Shown: positions 1-9,541, numbered from the stretch's first letter. The stretch is DNA of 64,000 bases from Ruegeria spongiae (GCF_023502395.1 NZ_JAMFMB010000007.1:1-64000); one strand, 5' to 3'. The notes: a model not told the origin generated them from the sequence alone. A program made the numbers and translations.

Positions 1-1291
1 GAACGAAACCAGAGCCGCCGCCACAGCCCGCTTGCGCGGCCTTGAGGCGGTTCAGCTGGTAGAGCGCAAAAAAGGTCACGACCACGCCCGAAATCAGATA
101 CAGCGCCGACGCCCAGAGGCCGAATGCCACGGTCAGGCCCAGCCCGATCAGCGGTGCAAAGGCAGCGCCGGTGATCCAGGACAGGTTGGTGGCCATCGCG
201 GTGCCGGAATAGCGGTATTCGGGGGCAAACCGGTTGCCGACAATGGCGCTGGCCTGCCCATAGGCCAGCCCCAGCACCACGAAACCGAAGACAATGAAGA
301 TCGCGGGTTCGTTGTTCAGCGTGTCGATCAGAAAGCTCAGCACAACGATCAGGCCGGTGCTGATCACCAGCACCACACGCTTGTTCGTCATGTCGGCCAG
401 CTTGCCCGACGCCATGACCGCAATGATCGCCAGCGCGCAGCCGATCAACTGGATCACCAGAATGCGCGAGATGTCCTGTTCGCCATAGAGCAACTCATAG
501 GCCAGCGGGAACACCGTCACCATGTGGAACAGCGCATAGCTTGCCAGCGGCACCATGGTCGACAGCAGAACCTGGCGCCATTGGCTGTGCAGCAGCGCGC
601 CCAGCGGGGCCGAGGTGGTCACCTTGGGGTCAACGCCCAGATCGGCATTGAGCAGCCGCAGCCGCGCAAACAGCGAGACCACATTCACCGCCATCACCGC
701 GAAGAAGGCAAACCGCCAGCCCCATTGGATGAATTCTTCATCGGTCAGGAAATCGGTCAGCACAAAAAACAGTGAGGCCGCCACGAAGAACCCGATGGGT
801 CCGCCCAATTGCGGCACCATGGCGTAAAGTCCCTTGCGGTGCTTGGGGGCGACATGTTGCAGCTGCAATGTCAGCCCGTCCCAGGCGCCGCCCAGCCCGA
901 GTCCCTGCAGGATTCGCAGCACCGCCAGCAGCACCGGTGCCAGCCAGCCGATTTTCTCGTAGCCCGGCAGCAATCCGATGGCGACGGTGGCGCAGCCCAG
1001 GATCATCAGCGCCAGCGTGACCTTGGCGGCGCGCCCGATCTTGGCCTGTACCCAGCGCCCGGTCAGGCTTGCCACCGGTCGCGCAAGGAAGGCGAGCGAG
1101 AAGATGGCAAAGGATATCAACGTTCCTGTCACCGGGTCATGGGTGGGAAAGAACACCCGCGGAAACACCAGCGCCGAGGCGATGGCATAGACGAAGAACC
1201 CGAAGAAATCGGTGACGCGGGCCATGATGACAGTGATCACCACCTCGTCGATGGTGGCGCGTTCGGTATGGCTCTGACTGGCGGCGCTCAT
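1..1291 (-). CDS. MFS transporter, metabolite:H+ symporter type (3' end cut by window)
   Basis: Multi-pass inner-membrane carrier of the major facilitator superfamily. The reading frame is open on the minus strand from an ATG at 1291-1289 to the window edge, about 430 residues with no stop, so the C-terminus lies outside. The start follows a strong GAGGAGG ribosome site. The product begins MSAASQSHTERATIDEVV and has a run of hydrophobic helices, an MFS-like loop (FLARPVASLTGRW) and a central hydrophilic loop near residue 200. The N-terminal half (ARVTDFFGFFVYAIAS) resembles the MHS family of organic-acid/osmolyte symporters. Substrate cannot be read from the sequence. It is divergent from the cyo operon, with 188 bases between the starts. 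Confidence 0.85.
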   Translation of the reverse strand, partial: MSAASQSHTERATIDEVVITVIMARVTDFFGFFVYAIASALVFPRVFFPTHDPVTGTLISFAIFSLAFLARPVASLTGRWVQAKIGRAAKVTLALMILGCATVAIGLLPGYEKIGWLAPVLLAVLRILQGLGLGGAWDGLTLQLQHVAPKHRKGLYAMVPQLGGPIGFFVAASLFFVLTDFLTDEEFIQWGWRFAFFAVMAVNVVSLFARLRLLNADLGVDPKVTTSAPLGALLHSQWRQVLLSTMVPLASYALFHMVTVFPLAYELLYGEQDISRILVIQLIGCALAIIAVMASGKLADMTNKRVVLVISTGLIVVLSFLIDTLNNEPAIFIVFGFVVLGLAYGQASAIVGNRFAPEYRYSGTAMATNLSWITGAAFAPLIGLGLTVAFGLWASALYLISGVVVTFFALYQLNRLKAAQAGCGGGSGFV

Positions 1292-1352
1292 TGGGCCCTC
1301 CTCAACGTCTCGTCCTCATGGTGTTCTACACCGAAGGGCGCGCTGGCAAAAA

Positions 1353-1388
1353 GTGACCAGATGAGTCACCTTTTGTCGCATTGCGACA
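1353..1388. promoter_or_regulatory. Two palindromic sites between the MFS gene and cyoA
   Basis: Two inverted repeats lie about 100 bases before cyoA. The first is GTGAC-N7-GTCAC at 1353-1369, which contains TGA-N9-TCA, the form reported for iron/IscR-type sites in Rhodobacterales. The second, TGTCGCATTGCGACA at 1374-1388, has perfect 7-base arms around one central base. Either could be an operator for the oxidase operon or for the divergent transporter gene. The binding protein is inferred only. Confidence 0.4.
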
Positions 1389-1479
1389 CCGGCCCTGTCG
1401 GATCACAACATTACAATACACGCTATGGGGCAATTTTCCCTTTGCCAACGACTCGTTACGCATATGGTATGGAATCATT

Positions 1480-2550
1480 ATGAAACGCGCAGTTCATATC
1501 GTGGCCCTGTTTTCCTGCCTCTTTCTGGCGGGGTGTGATCTGGTTGTGCTGTCGCCTTCGGGCGATGTGGCGCAGCAGCAAAGCGACCTGATCATCTATG
1601 CCACCGTCCTGATGCTGATCGTGATCCTGCCGGTCATGGCACTGACCGTGTTCTTCGCGATCAAGTATCGCGAATCCAACAAGAAGGCGAGTTACGAGCC
1701 CGAGTGGCATCACTCCTTCAGCCTCGAGATCGTGATCTGGTCGGTGCCGCTGGCGATCATCATCTGCCTTGCGGGTCTGACCTGGGTGGCAACCCACCGA
1801 CTTGATCCTTACCAGCCGCTGACCCGGATTTCGCCGGATCAGCCAGTGAACCCTGAGGTGATGCCGCTGGTCATTCAGGTGGCCTCGATGGATTGGAAAT
1901 GGCTGTTCATCTACCCCGAACAGGGTATCGCCACCGTCAACGAGGTGGCCGCCATCGTGGACCGCCCGATCGAGTTCCAGATCACCTCGGCCACGGTGAT
2001 GAACTCGTTCTACATCCCGGCGCTGGCGGGGCAGATCTATGCCATGGCGGGGATGCAGACCGAGATGAACGCGGTGATCAACAAGCCGGGCGTCTATGAC
2101 GGGTTCTCGGCCAATTACAGCGGCGCGGGATTCTCGCAGATGCGGTTCAAGTTCCACGGGATGGATCCCGCCGGGTTCGACGATTGGGTTGCCAAGGTCG
2201 GCACCAGCGCGCAGGTGCTTGATGCCGATATGCTGGCAAAGCTGAACCAGCCCAGCATCGCGGACCCGGTCAGCTATTACGGCGCGATCTCGGACACGGT
2301 CTGGGACCGTCTGGTCAATACCTGCATCGATGCCGACAGCCTCTGCCGGAACGACATGATGATGGTCGATGCACTGGGCGGCGGCGGGTTGGAGGGGCTG
2401 TGGAACCGTGAGATGTTCCGCGGCATCTGCTCGGCCGAGGACCCCGGCGCGTTCATCGCCATGCTGCGGCCCGAGATGCGTCTGCGCGGCGATGAGATCG
2501 TGACCGCCATGTCGCTGCTGCCCGGCATCACCCCCGACACACGACACTAG
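1480..2550 (+). CDS. cyoA: Cytochrome bo-type ubiquinol oxidase subunit II
   Basis: Subunit II of a haem-copper quinol oxidase in the inner membrane. Translation from the ATG at 1480 gives 356 residues. A lipoprotein signal ends in LAGC (lipidated Cys at residue 19), followed by two membrane helices (about 35-60 and 80-105) and a periplasmic cupredoxin domain. The Cys/His cluster that binds CuA in cytochrome c oxidases is absent (the region reads GAGFSQMRFKFHG), which marks a quinol oxidase. The frame is open further upstream, but only this start gives the lipoprotein signal. It is first in an operon with cyoBCD and a SURF1 gene. Confidence 0.93.
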   Translation: MKRAVHIVALFSCLFLAGCDLVVLSPSGDVAQQQSDLIIYATVLMLIVILPVMALTVFFAIKYRESNKKASYEPEWHHSFSLEIVIWSVPLAIIICLAGLTWVATHRLDPYQPLTRISPDQPVNPEVMPLVIQVASMDWKWLFIYPEQGIATVNEVAAIVDRPIEFQITSATVMNSFYIPALAGQIYAMAGMQTEMNAVINKPGVYDGFSANYSGAGFSQMRFKFHGMDPAGFDDWVAKVGTSAQVLDADMLAKLNQPSIADPVSYYGAISDTVWDRLVNTCIDADSLCRNDMMMVDALGGGGLEGLWNREMFRGICSAEDPGAFIAMLRPEMRLRGDEIVTAMSLLPGITPDTRH

Positions 2551-2568
2551 CAGGAAGAGAGACCTCAG

Positions 2569-4602
2569 ATGGCGACATCCTCCGATCCCCATGGTCTGGC
2601 CTCCGGCAGCGTGGATATCCATCCGTTCTGGGGCAAGCTGTCCTGGGATATCTTCCCGTTCTACGAACCCATCTTGCTGGTCACCTTCATTGGTGTGGTG
2701 ACCTTGGGCCTCGCCGTGCTGGGCACGATCACCTATTTCCGCCTCTGGGGCTATTTGTGGAAAGAGTGGTTTACCTCCATCGACCACAAGAAGATCGGCA
2801 TCATGTACATGGTGCTGGGTCTGATCATGCTGCTGCGCGGATTTGCCGACGCGCTGCTGATGCGGGGCCATCAGGCGATGGCCGCCAGCGGCTCCGAGGG
2901 CTATCTGAACGCTCATCACTATGACCAGATTTTCACCGCCCATGGTGTGATCATGATCTTCTTCGTGGCGATGCCGTTTGTGACCGGATTCATGAATTAC
3001 GTGATGCCGCTGCAGATCGGCGCGCGCGATGTGGCCTTTCCATTTCTCAACAATCTGAGCTTCTGGCTGACGGTTTCCGGTGCGATCCTTATCATGATCT
3101 CACTTTTTGTGGGGGAATTCTCAACCGCGGGCTGGCTCGCCTATGCGCCTTATTCGGGGCTGGAATACAGCCCCAGCGTGGGCATGGATTATTACCTCTG
3201 GGCGCTCAATATTGCCGGAGTCGGCACCACGCTGTCGGGCATCAACCTGGTGGTGACCATCGTCAAGATGCGTGCGCCGGGCATGACCTTTATGCGGATG
3301 CCCATTTTCACCTGGACCGCGCTTTGCACCAACATCCTGATCGTCGCGACATTTCCGGTACTGGCTGCCACGCTGGCGCTGTTGACCGCCGACCGCTATC
3401 TGGGCACCCATTTCTTTACCAATGAGCTGGGCGGCAATCCGATGATGTATGTGAACCTCATCTGGATCTGGGGCCACCCCGAGGTCTATATCCTGATCCT
3501 GCCGATCTTTGGCATCTTTTCCGAGGTTGTTCCGACCTTCACCGGCAAGCGGCTGTTTGGATATACCTCGATGGTCTACGCGACCTGCGTGATCATGATC
3601 CTCAGCTATATCGTCTGGCTGCACCATTTCTTCACCATGGGGGCGGGGGCCAATGTGAACTCGTTCTTCGGGATCACCACGATGATCATCTCGATCCCGA
3701 CCGGGGCCAAGATCTTCAACTGGCTGTTCACCATGTACAAGGGCCGCATCCGGTTCGAGGTGCCCATGCTGTGGGTCATGGGTTTCATGATCACCTTTGT
3801 GATTGGTGGCATGACCGGAGTGCTGCTGGCGGTGCCACCGGCGGATTATGTGCTGCACAATTCGCTGTTCCTGATCGCGCACTTTCACAATGTGATCATT
3901 GGCGGCGTGGTTTTCGGCATCTTTGCCGGAATCGTCTACTGGTGGCCCAAGGCGTTTGGCTTCAAGCTTGAACCGTTCTGGGGCAAGGTCAGTTTCTGGT
4001 GCTGGCTGATCGGCTTCTACCTGGCCTTCATGCCGCTTTACGTGCTGGGGCTGATGGGCGTCACCCGCCGTCTCAGCCAGTTCGAGGATACGTTCTATTC
4101 GGTCTATTTCATCGTTGCCCTGATCGGCGCGCTGTTTGTGGCCGCCGGTATCGGGGCGTTTCTGGTGCAGATCGTCCAGTCGATCCGCAAGCGCGAGGAA
4201 TTGCGCGATGTGACCGGCGATCCGTGGAATGGCCGCACGCTGGAATGGTCGACATCATCCCCGCCGCCCTATTACAACTTCGCCTTCTCGCCCCGTGTGC
4301 ATGAGATCGACGCCTTCGCCCAGATGAAGCGCGAGGGGTTTACGCGACCCACCGATGGGTTTGTGCCGATCCACATGCCACATTCCACGGCAACCGGCGT
4401 GGTGCTGGCGGCGATCCTGACGGTGATGGGCTTTGCGCTGATCTGGCATGTGTTCTGGCTGGCCGCTGCCAGCTTTGCCGCGGCGCTGCTTTACGGCATC
4501 GGCCACACCTTCAACTACAACCGTGACTACAATATCCCGGCCGACGAGGTGCGCAGCATCGAGGATCAGCGCAGCGCGCAACTGGCACAGGCGGCGGAAT
4601 GA
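2569..4602 (+). CDS. cyoB: Cytochrome bo-type ubiquinol oxidase subunit I
   Basis: Catalytic, proton-pumping subunit of the quinol oxidase, 677 residues. Haem and CuB ligands are visible: the His in [11 protein letters not shown], the CuB/Tyr-crosslink motif [12 protein letters not shown], the His pair in WLHHFFTMG and the haem ligands in [12 protein letters not shown]. The quinone-site residues known from E. coli CyoB are present (Arg and Asp in RGFAD, His and Gln in HYDQ). A long C-terminal extension with extra helices matches CyoB rather than CoxA. An AGGA ribosome site lies before the ATG, and the last codons overlap cyoC in an ATGA junction. Confidence 0.96.
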   Translation: MATSSDPHGLASGSVDIHPFWGKLSWDIFPFYEPILLVTFIGVVTLGLAVLGTITYFRLWGYLWKEWFTSIDHKKIGIMYMVLGLIMLLRGFADALLMRGHQAMAASGSEGYLNAHHYDQIFTAHGVIMIFFVAMPFVTGFMNYVMPLQIGARDVAFPFLNNLSFWLTVSGAILIMISLFVGEFSTAGWLAYAPYSGLEYSPSVGMDYYLWALNIAGVGTTLSGINLVVTIVKMRAPGMTFMRMPIFTWTALCTNILIVATFPVLAATLALLTADRYLGTHFFTNELGGNPMMYVNLIWIWGHPEVYILILPIFGIFSEVVPTFTGKRLFGYTSMVYATCVIMILSYIVWLHHFFTMGAGANVNSFFGITTMIISIPTGAKIFNWLFTMYKGRIRFEVPMLWVMGFMITFVIGGMTGVLLAVPPADYVLHNSLFLIAHFHNVIIGGVVFGIFAGIVYWWPKAFGFKLEPFWGKVSFWCWLIGFYLAFMPLYVLGLMGVTRRLSQFEDTFYSVYFIVALIGALFVAAGIGAFLVQIVQSIRKREELRDVTGDPWNGRTLEWSTSSPPPYYNFAFSPRVHEIDAFAQMKREGFTRPTDGFVPIHMPHSTATGVVLAAILTVMGFALIWHVFWLAAASFAAALLYGIGHTFNYNRDYNIPADEVRSIEDQRSAQLAQAAE

Positions 4603-5234
4603 TGACGGATAGCCCTGTGAACGACGCGTCGAAATTCTACGTCCTCGACGAGCCGCACCACGACGCGGATCACGCCCATGAACCCCCGACGATGCTGGGG
4701 TTCTGGGTCTATCTGATGAGCGATTGCCTGATCTTCGGCATACTCTTTGCGACCTATGCGGTGCTGGGGCAGAACTATGCCGCCGGGCCGTCGCCCGCCG
4801 ATCTGTTCGATATCGAGATGATCCTGGTAGCGACCTTCGCGCTGCTGTTCTCGTCGGTGACTTTCGGTTTTGCGGTGCTGCGGATGGATCACGGAGACCA
4901 GCGCGGTACGCTCTTTTGGCTGGTGGTCACCGGCCTGTTCGGCGCGGCGTTCCTCTATCTGGAATATCAGGAGTTCAGCCATCTCTGGCATCTGGGCGCC
5001 ACGCCGATGGCCAGCGCCTTCCTGTCCTCGTTTTTCTTCCTCGTGGGCACCCACGGGCTGCATGTGACCGCCGGATCGATCTGGCTGGTCGTGTTGCTGA
5101 TCCAACTGTCCCAGCACGGTCTGACCCCGGCCAACACCCGCCGGGTGATGTGTCTGAGCCTGTTTTGGCACTTTCTCGACCTGATCTGGATCGGGGTCTA
5201 TTCGCTCGTCTATCTCACCGGGGTGCTGTTATGA
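4599..5234 (+). CDS. cyoC: Cytochrome bo-type ubiquinol oxidase subunit III
   Basis: Five-helix subunit III of the quinol oxidase, 211 residues, which supports assembly and stability of subunit I. A His/Asp-rich cytoplasmic N-terminus ([14 protein letters not shown]) precedes the helices. Typical CyoC motifs are [26 protein letters not shown] and [10 protein letters not shown]. The start ATG at 4599 overlaps the cyoB stop (ATGA), which implies coupled translation. Length and order match the E. coli operon. Confidence 0.95.
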   Translation: MMTDSPVNDASKFYVLDEPHHDADHAHEPPTMLGFWVYLMSDCLIFGILFATYAVLGQNYAAGPSPADLFDIEMILVATFALLFSSVTFGFAVLRMDHGDQRGTLFWLVVTGLFGAAFLYLEYQEFSHLWHLGATPMASAFLSSFFFLVGTHGLHVTAGSIWLVVLLIQLSQHGLTPANTRRVMCLSLFWHFLDLIWIGVYSLVYLTGVLL

Positions 5235-5590
5235 GCAATCACGTCAAAGACGCGGGTCACGGCTCGTTGCATTCCTATCTTGTCGGTTTTGCCCTGTCGG
5301 TGATCCTGACGCTGATCCCGTTCTGGCTGGTACTGGGCGATGTGATCGACAACAAGGTCTGGGCCGTGGTGTTCATCTTCACCCTCGGTGGCGCGCAGAT
5401 GCTGGTCCATATCCACTACTTCCTGCATGTCTCGTTGAAGGTGGACGAGGGCTGGCAGGTGATGTCGATGGTGCTGACCATCCTGTTGCTGGTGATCGTA
5501 TTGGCCGGGTCGATCTGGGTGATGTTCAACCTGGACGAAAACATGATGCCCGCCCATGACCGGATCGAGCGCGCGCGCGCGCTGCAATGA
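5231..5590 (+). CDS. cyoD: Cytochrome bo-type ubiquinol oxidase subunit IV
   Basis: Small subunit IV of the quinol oxidase, 119 residues with three membrane helices. The Rhodobacter/E. coli CyoD signature is clear: GSLHSYLVGFALSVILT near the N-terminus, then AQMLVHIHYFLH. The ATG at 5231 overlaps the cyoC stop (ATGA), and its own stop overlaps the SURF1 start. The start is placed at the overlap although the frame is open further upstream inside cyoC. Confidence 0.94.
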   Translation: MSNHVKDAGHGSLHSYLVGFALSVILTLIPFWLVLGDVIDNKVWAVVFIFTLGGAQMLVHIHYFLHVSLKVDEGWQVMSMVLTILLLVIVLAGSIWVMFNLDENMMPAHDRIERARALQ

Positions 5591-6285
5591 CGCAGACGGG
5601 CAGGCCGGTCTGGCTGACGGTTCTGCTGCTTGGTCTCTGCGCGGTTCTGATCCTCATCTTCATTCTGCTGGGCAACTGGCAGATACGCAGGCTGGCCTGG
5701 AAAACGGACCTGATCGAGCAGGTCGAGAGCCGCGCCTATGGCGACCCGGTGCCTGTTCCGGCAGAGTTTGACCCGGATGCGCATAGCTATCTGCGGGTTA
5801 CGGTCACGGGCCGGTTCGACATGGAAAAGCAGGTTCTGGTCAAGGCTGTCACCGGATTGGGGCCGGGATATTGGGTAATGGTCCCGCTCCTGACCGGACG
5901 GGAGGCGATCTGGATCAACCGGGGTTTCGTTCCGGCGGATGAACGGGACTCGGACGGCTGGGTCGCGCCCGCCATACCGGTGACCGGCCTGCTGCGCCCG
6001 ACCGAACCCGAGGGCACGCTGCTGGAGCGCAACGACGCAGTGGACGGGCGCTGGGTCTCGCGCGATGTTCAGGCGCTGTCGCAGACGGTTGGATTGAGCG
6101 TGACCGCGCCGTTTTTCATTGATGCCGACCCCTCGGGCGGGGCGTCGGCATGGCCGCGCGGAGGTCTGACCCAGCTTGGGTTTCGCAACACTCACCTGTC
6201 TTACGCGCTGACCTGGTATGCGATGGCGGCGTTGCTGTTTGGGGCGGTGACCTGTCTGGGCCTTGGATGGCTGCGCCGGACCTGA
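5587..6285 (+). CDS. SURF1 family oxidase assembly protein
   Basis: Inner-membrane assembly factor of the SURF1/Shy1 family, thought to help insert haem a or o into subunit I of haem-copper oxidases. The 232 residues have one helix at each end (about 8-30 and 206-226) and a periplasmic domain between. Family motifs are GNWQIRRLAWKTDLI after the first helix and WINRGFVPADERD mid-protein. It starts in an ATGA overlap with cyoD, in the slot that cyoE (haem O synthase) fills in E. coli. No cyoE is present here, so haem O must be made from a gene elsewhere. Confidence 0.9.
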   Translation: MTQTGRPVWLTVLLLGLCAVLILIFILLGNWQIRRLAWKTDLIEQVESRAYGDPVPVPAEFDPDAHSYLRVTVTGRFDMEKQVLVKAVTGLGPGYWVMVPLLTGREAIWINRGFVPADERDSDGWVAPAIPVTGLLRPTEPEGTLLERNDAVDGRWVSRDVQALSQTVGLSVTAPFFIDADPSGGASAWPRGGLTQLGFRNTHLSYALTWYAMAALLFGAVTCLGLGWLRRT

Positions 6286-6295
6286 TCGCGTCGCC

Positions 6296-6312
6296 ACGCG
6301 GGTGACCCGCGT
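6296..6312 (+). terminator. Hairpin after the cyo-SURF1 operon
   Basis: ACGCGGG and CCCGCGT form a perfect 7-base stem with a TGA loop, 11 bases after the SURF1 stop. No T-run follows, so if it ends transcription it is not a classical intrinsic terminator. It may instead protect the 3' end. Confidence 0.3.
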
Positions 6313-6425
6313 AGCACCTTGCGGAGGAAACTGTTGCCAACCCGGCACTTACGCGCAACCATGCCCCTGAAGCGCCGGATGCGCAGCGGCCCTCTGGGCT
6401 TGGCCACGTAACAAGGGACGGATGA

Positions 6426-8003
6426 ATGGTACGCAAGATATACTATGCGGTGGCGCTATTGGGTTTGCCGCTTGTGCTGCTGCTGGGGTGGCTCTGGTCG
6501 CCGGCCTATTGGCTTCTGATCCTCGTGATCCCTTATATCATCGTGGGTTTCTACGATCTGACGACCACCCGGCACAACGTGTTGAACAATTACCCGGTTC
6601 TGGGCCATTTCCGCTATGCGATGGAATTTGTCAGCCCCGAGATCCGGCAATATTTTGTGGAAACCAACGAAAGCGGGCGGCCCTTCAACCGGATCACCCG
6701 CGCGCTGGTCTATTCGCGGGCCAAGGGGCAGGCCGATACGCTGCCCTTCGGCACGCAGTTCGATCTGCAGAAAGTGGGCTATCACAGCACCAACCACTCG
6801 CTTGCGCCCAAGGAGGTTGACGCCTCGGAGGAGCGGGTGATGCTGGGTGGGCCGCAATGCGACAAGCCCTATCTGGCCTCACGGCTCAACGTTTCAGCGA
6901 TGAGCTTTGGCGCGCTCAGCTCCAATGCGATCCGGGCGCTGAATGGCGGTGCCAGGGATGGTGGTTTTGCCCATAACACCGGCGAGGGCGGGCTCAGTCC
7001 GTATCATCTGGCCGAGGGCGGCGACATCATCTGGCAGATCGGCACTGGCTATTTCGGCTGTCGCACCAAAGAGGGCGGGTTCGACAAGGACCTGTTTGCC
7101 GAAAAAGCAAAGAAGGATGTGGTCAAGGCCATCGAGATCAAGCTGAGCCAAGGCGCCAAACCCTCGCATGGTGGCGTCTTGCCAGCCGCCAAGGTCGATG
7201 AAGAGATTGCCAAGATCCGCGGGGTGGAGCCGCATAAGGACGTGATCTCACCCCCGGCCCATTCCGCCTTTGACGGACCGACCGGCTTGATGAATTTCGT
7301 CCAGCACCTGCGCGAGATGTCGGGCGGCAAGCCGGTGGGGTTCAAGCTGTGCATTGGCAACCGGTCGGAGTTCATGAGCATTTGCAAGGCGATGCTTGAC
7401 ACCGGTATCCTGCCCGATTTCATCACCGTGGACGGGGCCGAGGGCGGCACCGGTGCGGCCCCCGTGGAATACACCAACCGGCTGGGAGTTCCGCTGAACG
7501 AGGCGCTGATCTTCGTCAACAACTGCCTGCGCGGTATCGGGGTGCGCGACAAGATCCGGGTGATCGCCTCGGGCAAGGTGGCGACGGGGTATGATCTGAT
7601 CGAGAAATTCGCGCTGGGGGCTGATATGTGCAATTGCGCGCGGGCCATGATGTTTGCGGTGGGCTGCATTCAGGCGCTGCATTGCAACACCAACCGCTGC
7701 CCCAGCGGGATCGCCACCCAGGACCCGGTGCGCGCCCGTGCCGTCAACGTGACGCAGAAACGGGTCCGTGTGCATCGGTTTCACGACGCCACGCTGGAAA
7801 GCTTTCGCGAGTTGCTAGGCGCGATGGGGCGCGAGACGGTTGCAGATCTCAGCCCCTCAGACATCCGCCGCCGCAATGCCAATGAATGCGAAGAAAGCTA
7901 TGCCGAGCTTTTCACCCATCTGAAAGAGGGTGCGCTGCTGGGCAAGAAAATCCCGCCGGAATTTGCCGCCGATTGGGACCGCGCCTCGGTTGATCGGTTC
8001 TGA
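6426..8003 (+). CDS. Membrane-anchored FMN glutamate-synthase-like protein
   Basis: A 525-residue protein with two N-terminal membrane helices (about 5-40), followed by the FMN-binding barrel of the large subunit of glutamate synthase. Seen in the sequence: SRLNVSAMSFGALSSNAIRAL, the FMN/2-oxoglutarate region GKPVGFKLCIGN, TVDGAEGGTGAAP, and the 3Fe-4S cysteines in CNTNRCPSGIATQ. The amidotransferase domain of GltB is missing, so it cannot use glutamine by itself. Such stand-alone proteins are common in proteobacteria but their substrate is unknown. An AGGGA ribosome site precedes ATG 6426; an overlapping ATG at 6422 is in another frame. It is convergent with ltaE. Confidence 0.85.
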   Translation: MVRKIYYAVALLGLPLVLLLGWLWSPAYWLLILVIPYIIVGFYDLTTTRHNVLNNYPVLGHFRYAMEFVSPEIRQYFVETNESGRPFNRITRALVYSRAKGQADTLPFGTQFDLQKVGYHSTNHSLAPKEVDASEERVMLGGPQCDKPYLASRLNVSAMSFGALSSNAIRALNGGARDGGFAHNTGEGGLSPYHLAEGGDIIWQIGTGYFGCRTKEGGFDKDLFAEKAKKDVVKAIEIKLSQGAKPSHGGVLPAAKVDEEIAKIRGVEPHKDVISPPAHSAFDGPTGLMNFVQHLREMSGGKPVGFKLCIGNRSEFMSICKAMLDTGILPDFITVDGAEGGTGAAPVEYTNRLGVPLNEALIFVNNCLRGIGVRDKIRVIASGKVATGYDLIEKFALGADMCNCARAMMFAVGCIQALHCNTNRCPSGIATQDPVRARAVNVTQKRVRVHRFHDATLESFRELLGAMGRETVADLSPSDIRRRNANECEESYAELFTHLKEGALLGKKIPPEFAADWDRASVDRF

Positions 8004-8012
8004 GCGTCGGCG

Positions 8013-9071
8013 TCAGGCTCCGGCAGGGGCCGTGTTCGAGATCAGCGCCAGGAACCGGGTGATCTCGGCCTCCTGCATCGACCAGTCGCAGACCAGGCGG
8101 CAGCTTAGCAGGGCGTTCTCGTCCGGGCCGTCCAGCTCTTCGCCTTCCATGTGATAGACCGCCCCGGCGTCAATCAGGCGGCGGTGCAGGTGGCGGGGCA
8201 AGCGGGCGAAGATCATGTTGGCCTGCGGCTCATACAGGAACACCGCACCCTCCGTGCGCAGCCCTTCGGCCAGATGGGCGCAATTGTCATTGGCCATGCG
8301 CGCTGAGCGCAGCCAGAGATCGTCGCGCAGATAGGCCGCCATCTGGGCCGACAGGTAGCGGTGTTTCGACAACAGGTGGCCGCCGCGCTTGCGGCGCAAC
8401 TCAAATTCCTGCGCCTTGGTCGGATCGAACAGGATCACCGCCTCGACCCCCATCAGCCCGTTCTTGGTGCCGCCAAAGCTGACCACGTCCACGCCCGCTT
8501 TCCAGGTCATCTCGGCAGGCGTGCAGCCAAGTGCCACCAGCGCATTGGCAAAGCGCGCACCGTCCAGATGCAAAGGCAGGTCATAACCATGCGCCACCAC
8601 GCCCAATGCACGGATCTCGTCCAGCGTATATAGCGTGCCGCATTCGCTCACCTGGGTGATCGAGACCGGGCCTCGCTGTGGCCCGTGCACGCCGCGATTT
8701 CCTTCGCCCTCAATGGCGGTTCGCAGCGCCTCAGGGCTCATCTTGTCGTCGCCTGCAACCAGCGTCAGCTTGGCCCCGCTGTAGAATTCGGGCGCGTTGC
8801 ATTCGTCGCGGTGGATGTGTGAGACAGGGGTGCAGAACACGGTGTCCCAGGGATCGGCCAGCGTGGCCAGCGCCAGCGCGTTGGCCGAGGTGCCGTTGAT
8901 CACCAGATAGACCGCCGCGTCGGGCGCTTCGAACAGGGAGCGGATTCGGTCGCGGACCTCATCCATCATCTCATCGGCACCATAGCCCATCTGGTAACCC
9001 TGGTTGGCCTCGGCCAGCGCCTGCAGGACTTCCGCATGGACCGGGCCGGAATTGTCAGAGGCAAAGAACAT
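8013..9071 (-). CDS. ltaE: Low-specificity L-threonine aldolase
   Basis: PLP enzyme that splits L-threonine or allo-threonine to glycine and acetaldehyde, 352 residues from the ATG at 9071. Fold-type I landmarks are FASDNSGPVHAEV at the N-terminus, the small-residue loop INGTSANALAL, the PLP-phosphate Asp/Arg region HLDGARFANA, and the Schiff-base Lys in SFGGTKNGLMG. The frame runs 11 codons further upstream, but the ATG at 9071 has a GAGGAG site and overlaps the previous stop (TGATG). It is last in a ribF-ycgN-ltaE cluster. Confidence 0.92.
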   Translation of the reverse strand: MFFASDNSGPVHAEVLQALAEANQGYQMGYGADEMMDEVRDRIRSLFEAPDAAVYLVINGTSANALALATLADPWDTVFCTPVSHIHRDECNAPEFYSGAKLTLVAGDDKMSPEALRTAIEGEGNRGVHGPQRGPVSITQVSECGTLYTLDEIRALGVVAHGYDLPLHLDGARFANALVALGCTPAEMTWKAGVDVVSFGGTKNGLMGVEAVILFDPTKAQEFELRRKRGGHLLSKHRYLSAQMAAYLRDDLWLRSARMANDNCAHLAEGLRTEGAVFLYEPQANMIFARLPRHLHRRLIDAGAVYHMEGEELDGPDENALLSCRLVCDWSMQEAEITRFLALISNTAPAGA

Positions 9072-9541
9072 CAGGTCGGCTCCTCGATAATATGGTCTTC
9101 CCATTCGTCTTCGGGGGTCTCGAATTCCGAGACCGTCCAGCCGCGCACCGAGACGCCCGCCTTGTGCACGCTTTCAGCCGTGCCCGAGATCAGCGGGTGC
9201 CAGTCGTAAAGCGGCTTGCCCTCCCAGAGCAGGCGATAGGCGCAGGTCTGCGGCATCCAATAGGCGTGGCTGTCCAGATTGTCGGGCCGCAGCACGATGC
9301 ATTCCGGCACGAACTGATGGCGGATGTCATATTGCGCGCAGCGGCAGCTCTCGTCATCCAGCAGGCGGCAGGCAACGCGGGTCAGGGCGACCTCGCCGCT
9401 GTCCTCATCTTCCAGCTTGTTGAGGCAGCATTTGCCGCAGCCATCACACAGCGCCTCCCATTCCTTCTGGGACAGTTTGGCGAGCGGCTTACGCTCCCAG
9501 AACCGGGGGGTCAGCCCCTTTCGGTCAATCGGATCGCTCAT
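9071..9541 (-). CDS. YcgN/YkgJ-type cysteine-cluster protein (UPF0260 family)
   Basis: A 156-residue soluble protein of the YcgN family, with the cysteine pattern CDGCGKCC near residue 33 followed by Cys residues in CRLLDDESCRC and PQTCAYR. The pattern suggests bound zinc or an iron-sulfur cluster, but biochemical function is unknown. The ATG at 9541 overlaps the ribF stop (ATGA); an in-frame upstream ATG lies inside ribF and is less likely. Its stop overlaps the ltaE start. Confidence 0.88.
   Translation of the reverse strand: MSDPIDRKGLTPRFWERKPLAKLSQKEWEALCDGCGKCCLNKLEDEDSGEVALTRVACRLLDDESCRCAQYDIRHQFVPECIVLRPDNLDSHAYWMPQTCAYRLLWEGKPLYDWHPLISGTAESVHKAGVSVRGWTVSEFETPEDEWEDHIIEEPT

Noticed and set aside
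1456-2943. Long open frame (495 codons) on the minus strand opposite cyoA/cyoB
   Set aside because: The plus-strand cyoA and cyoB are certain; the antisense product is His/Gln/Asp-rich without any fold.
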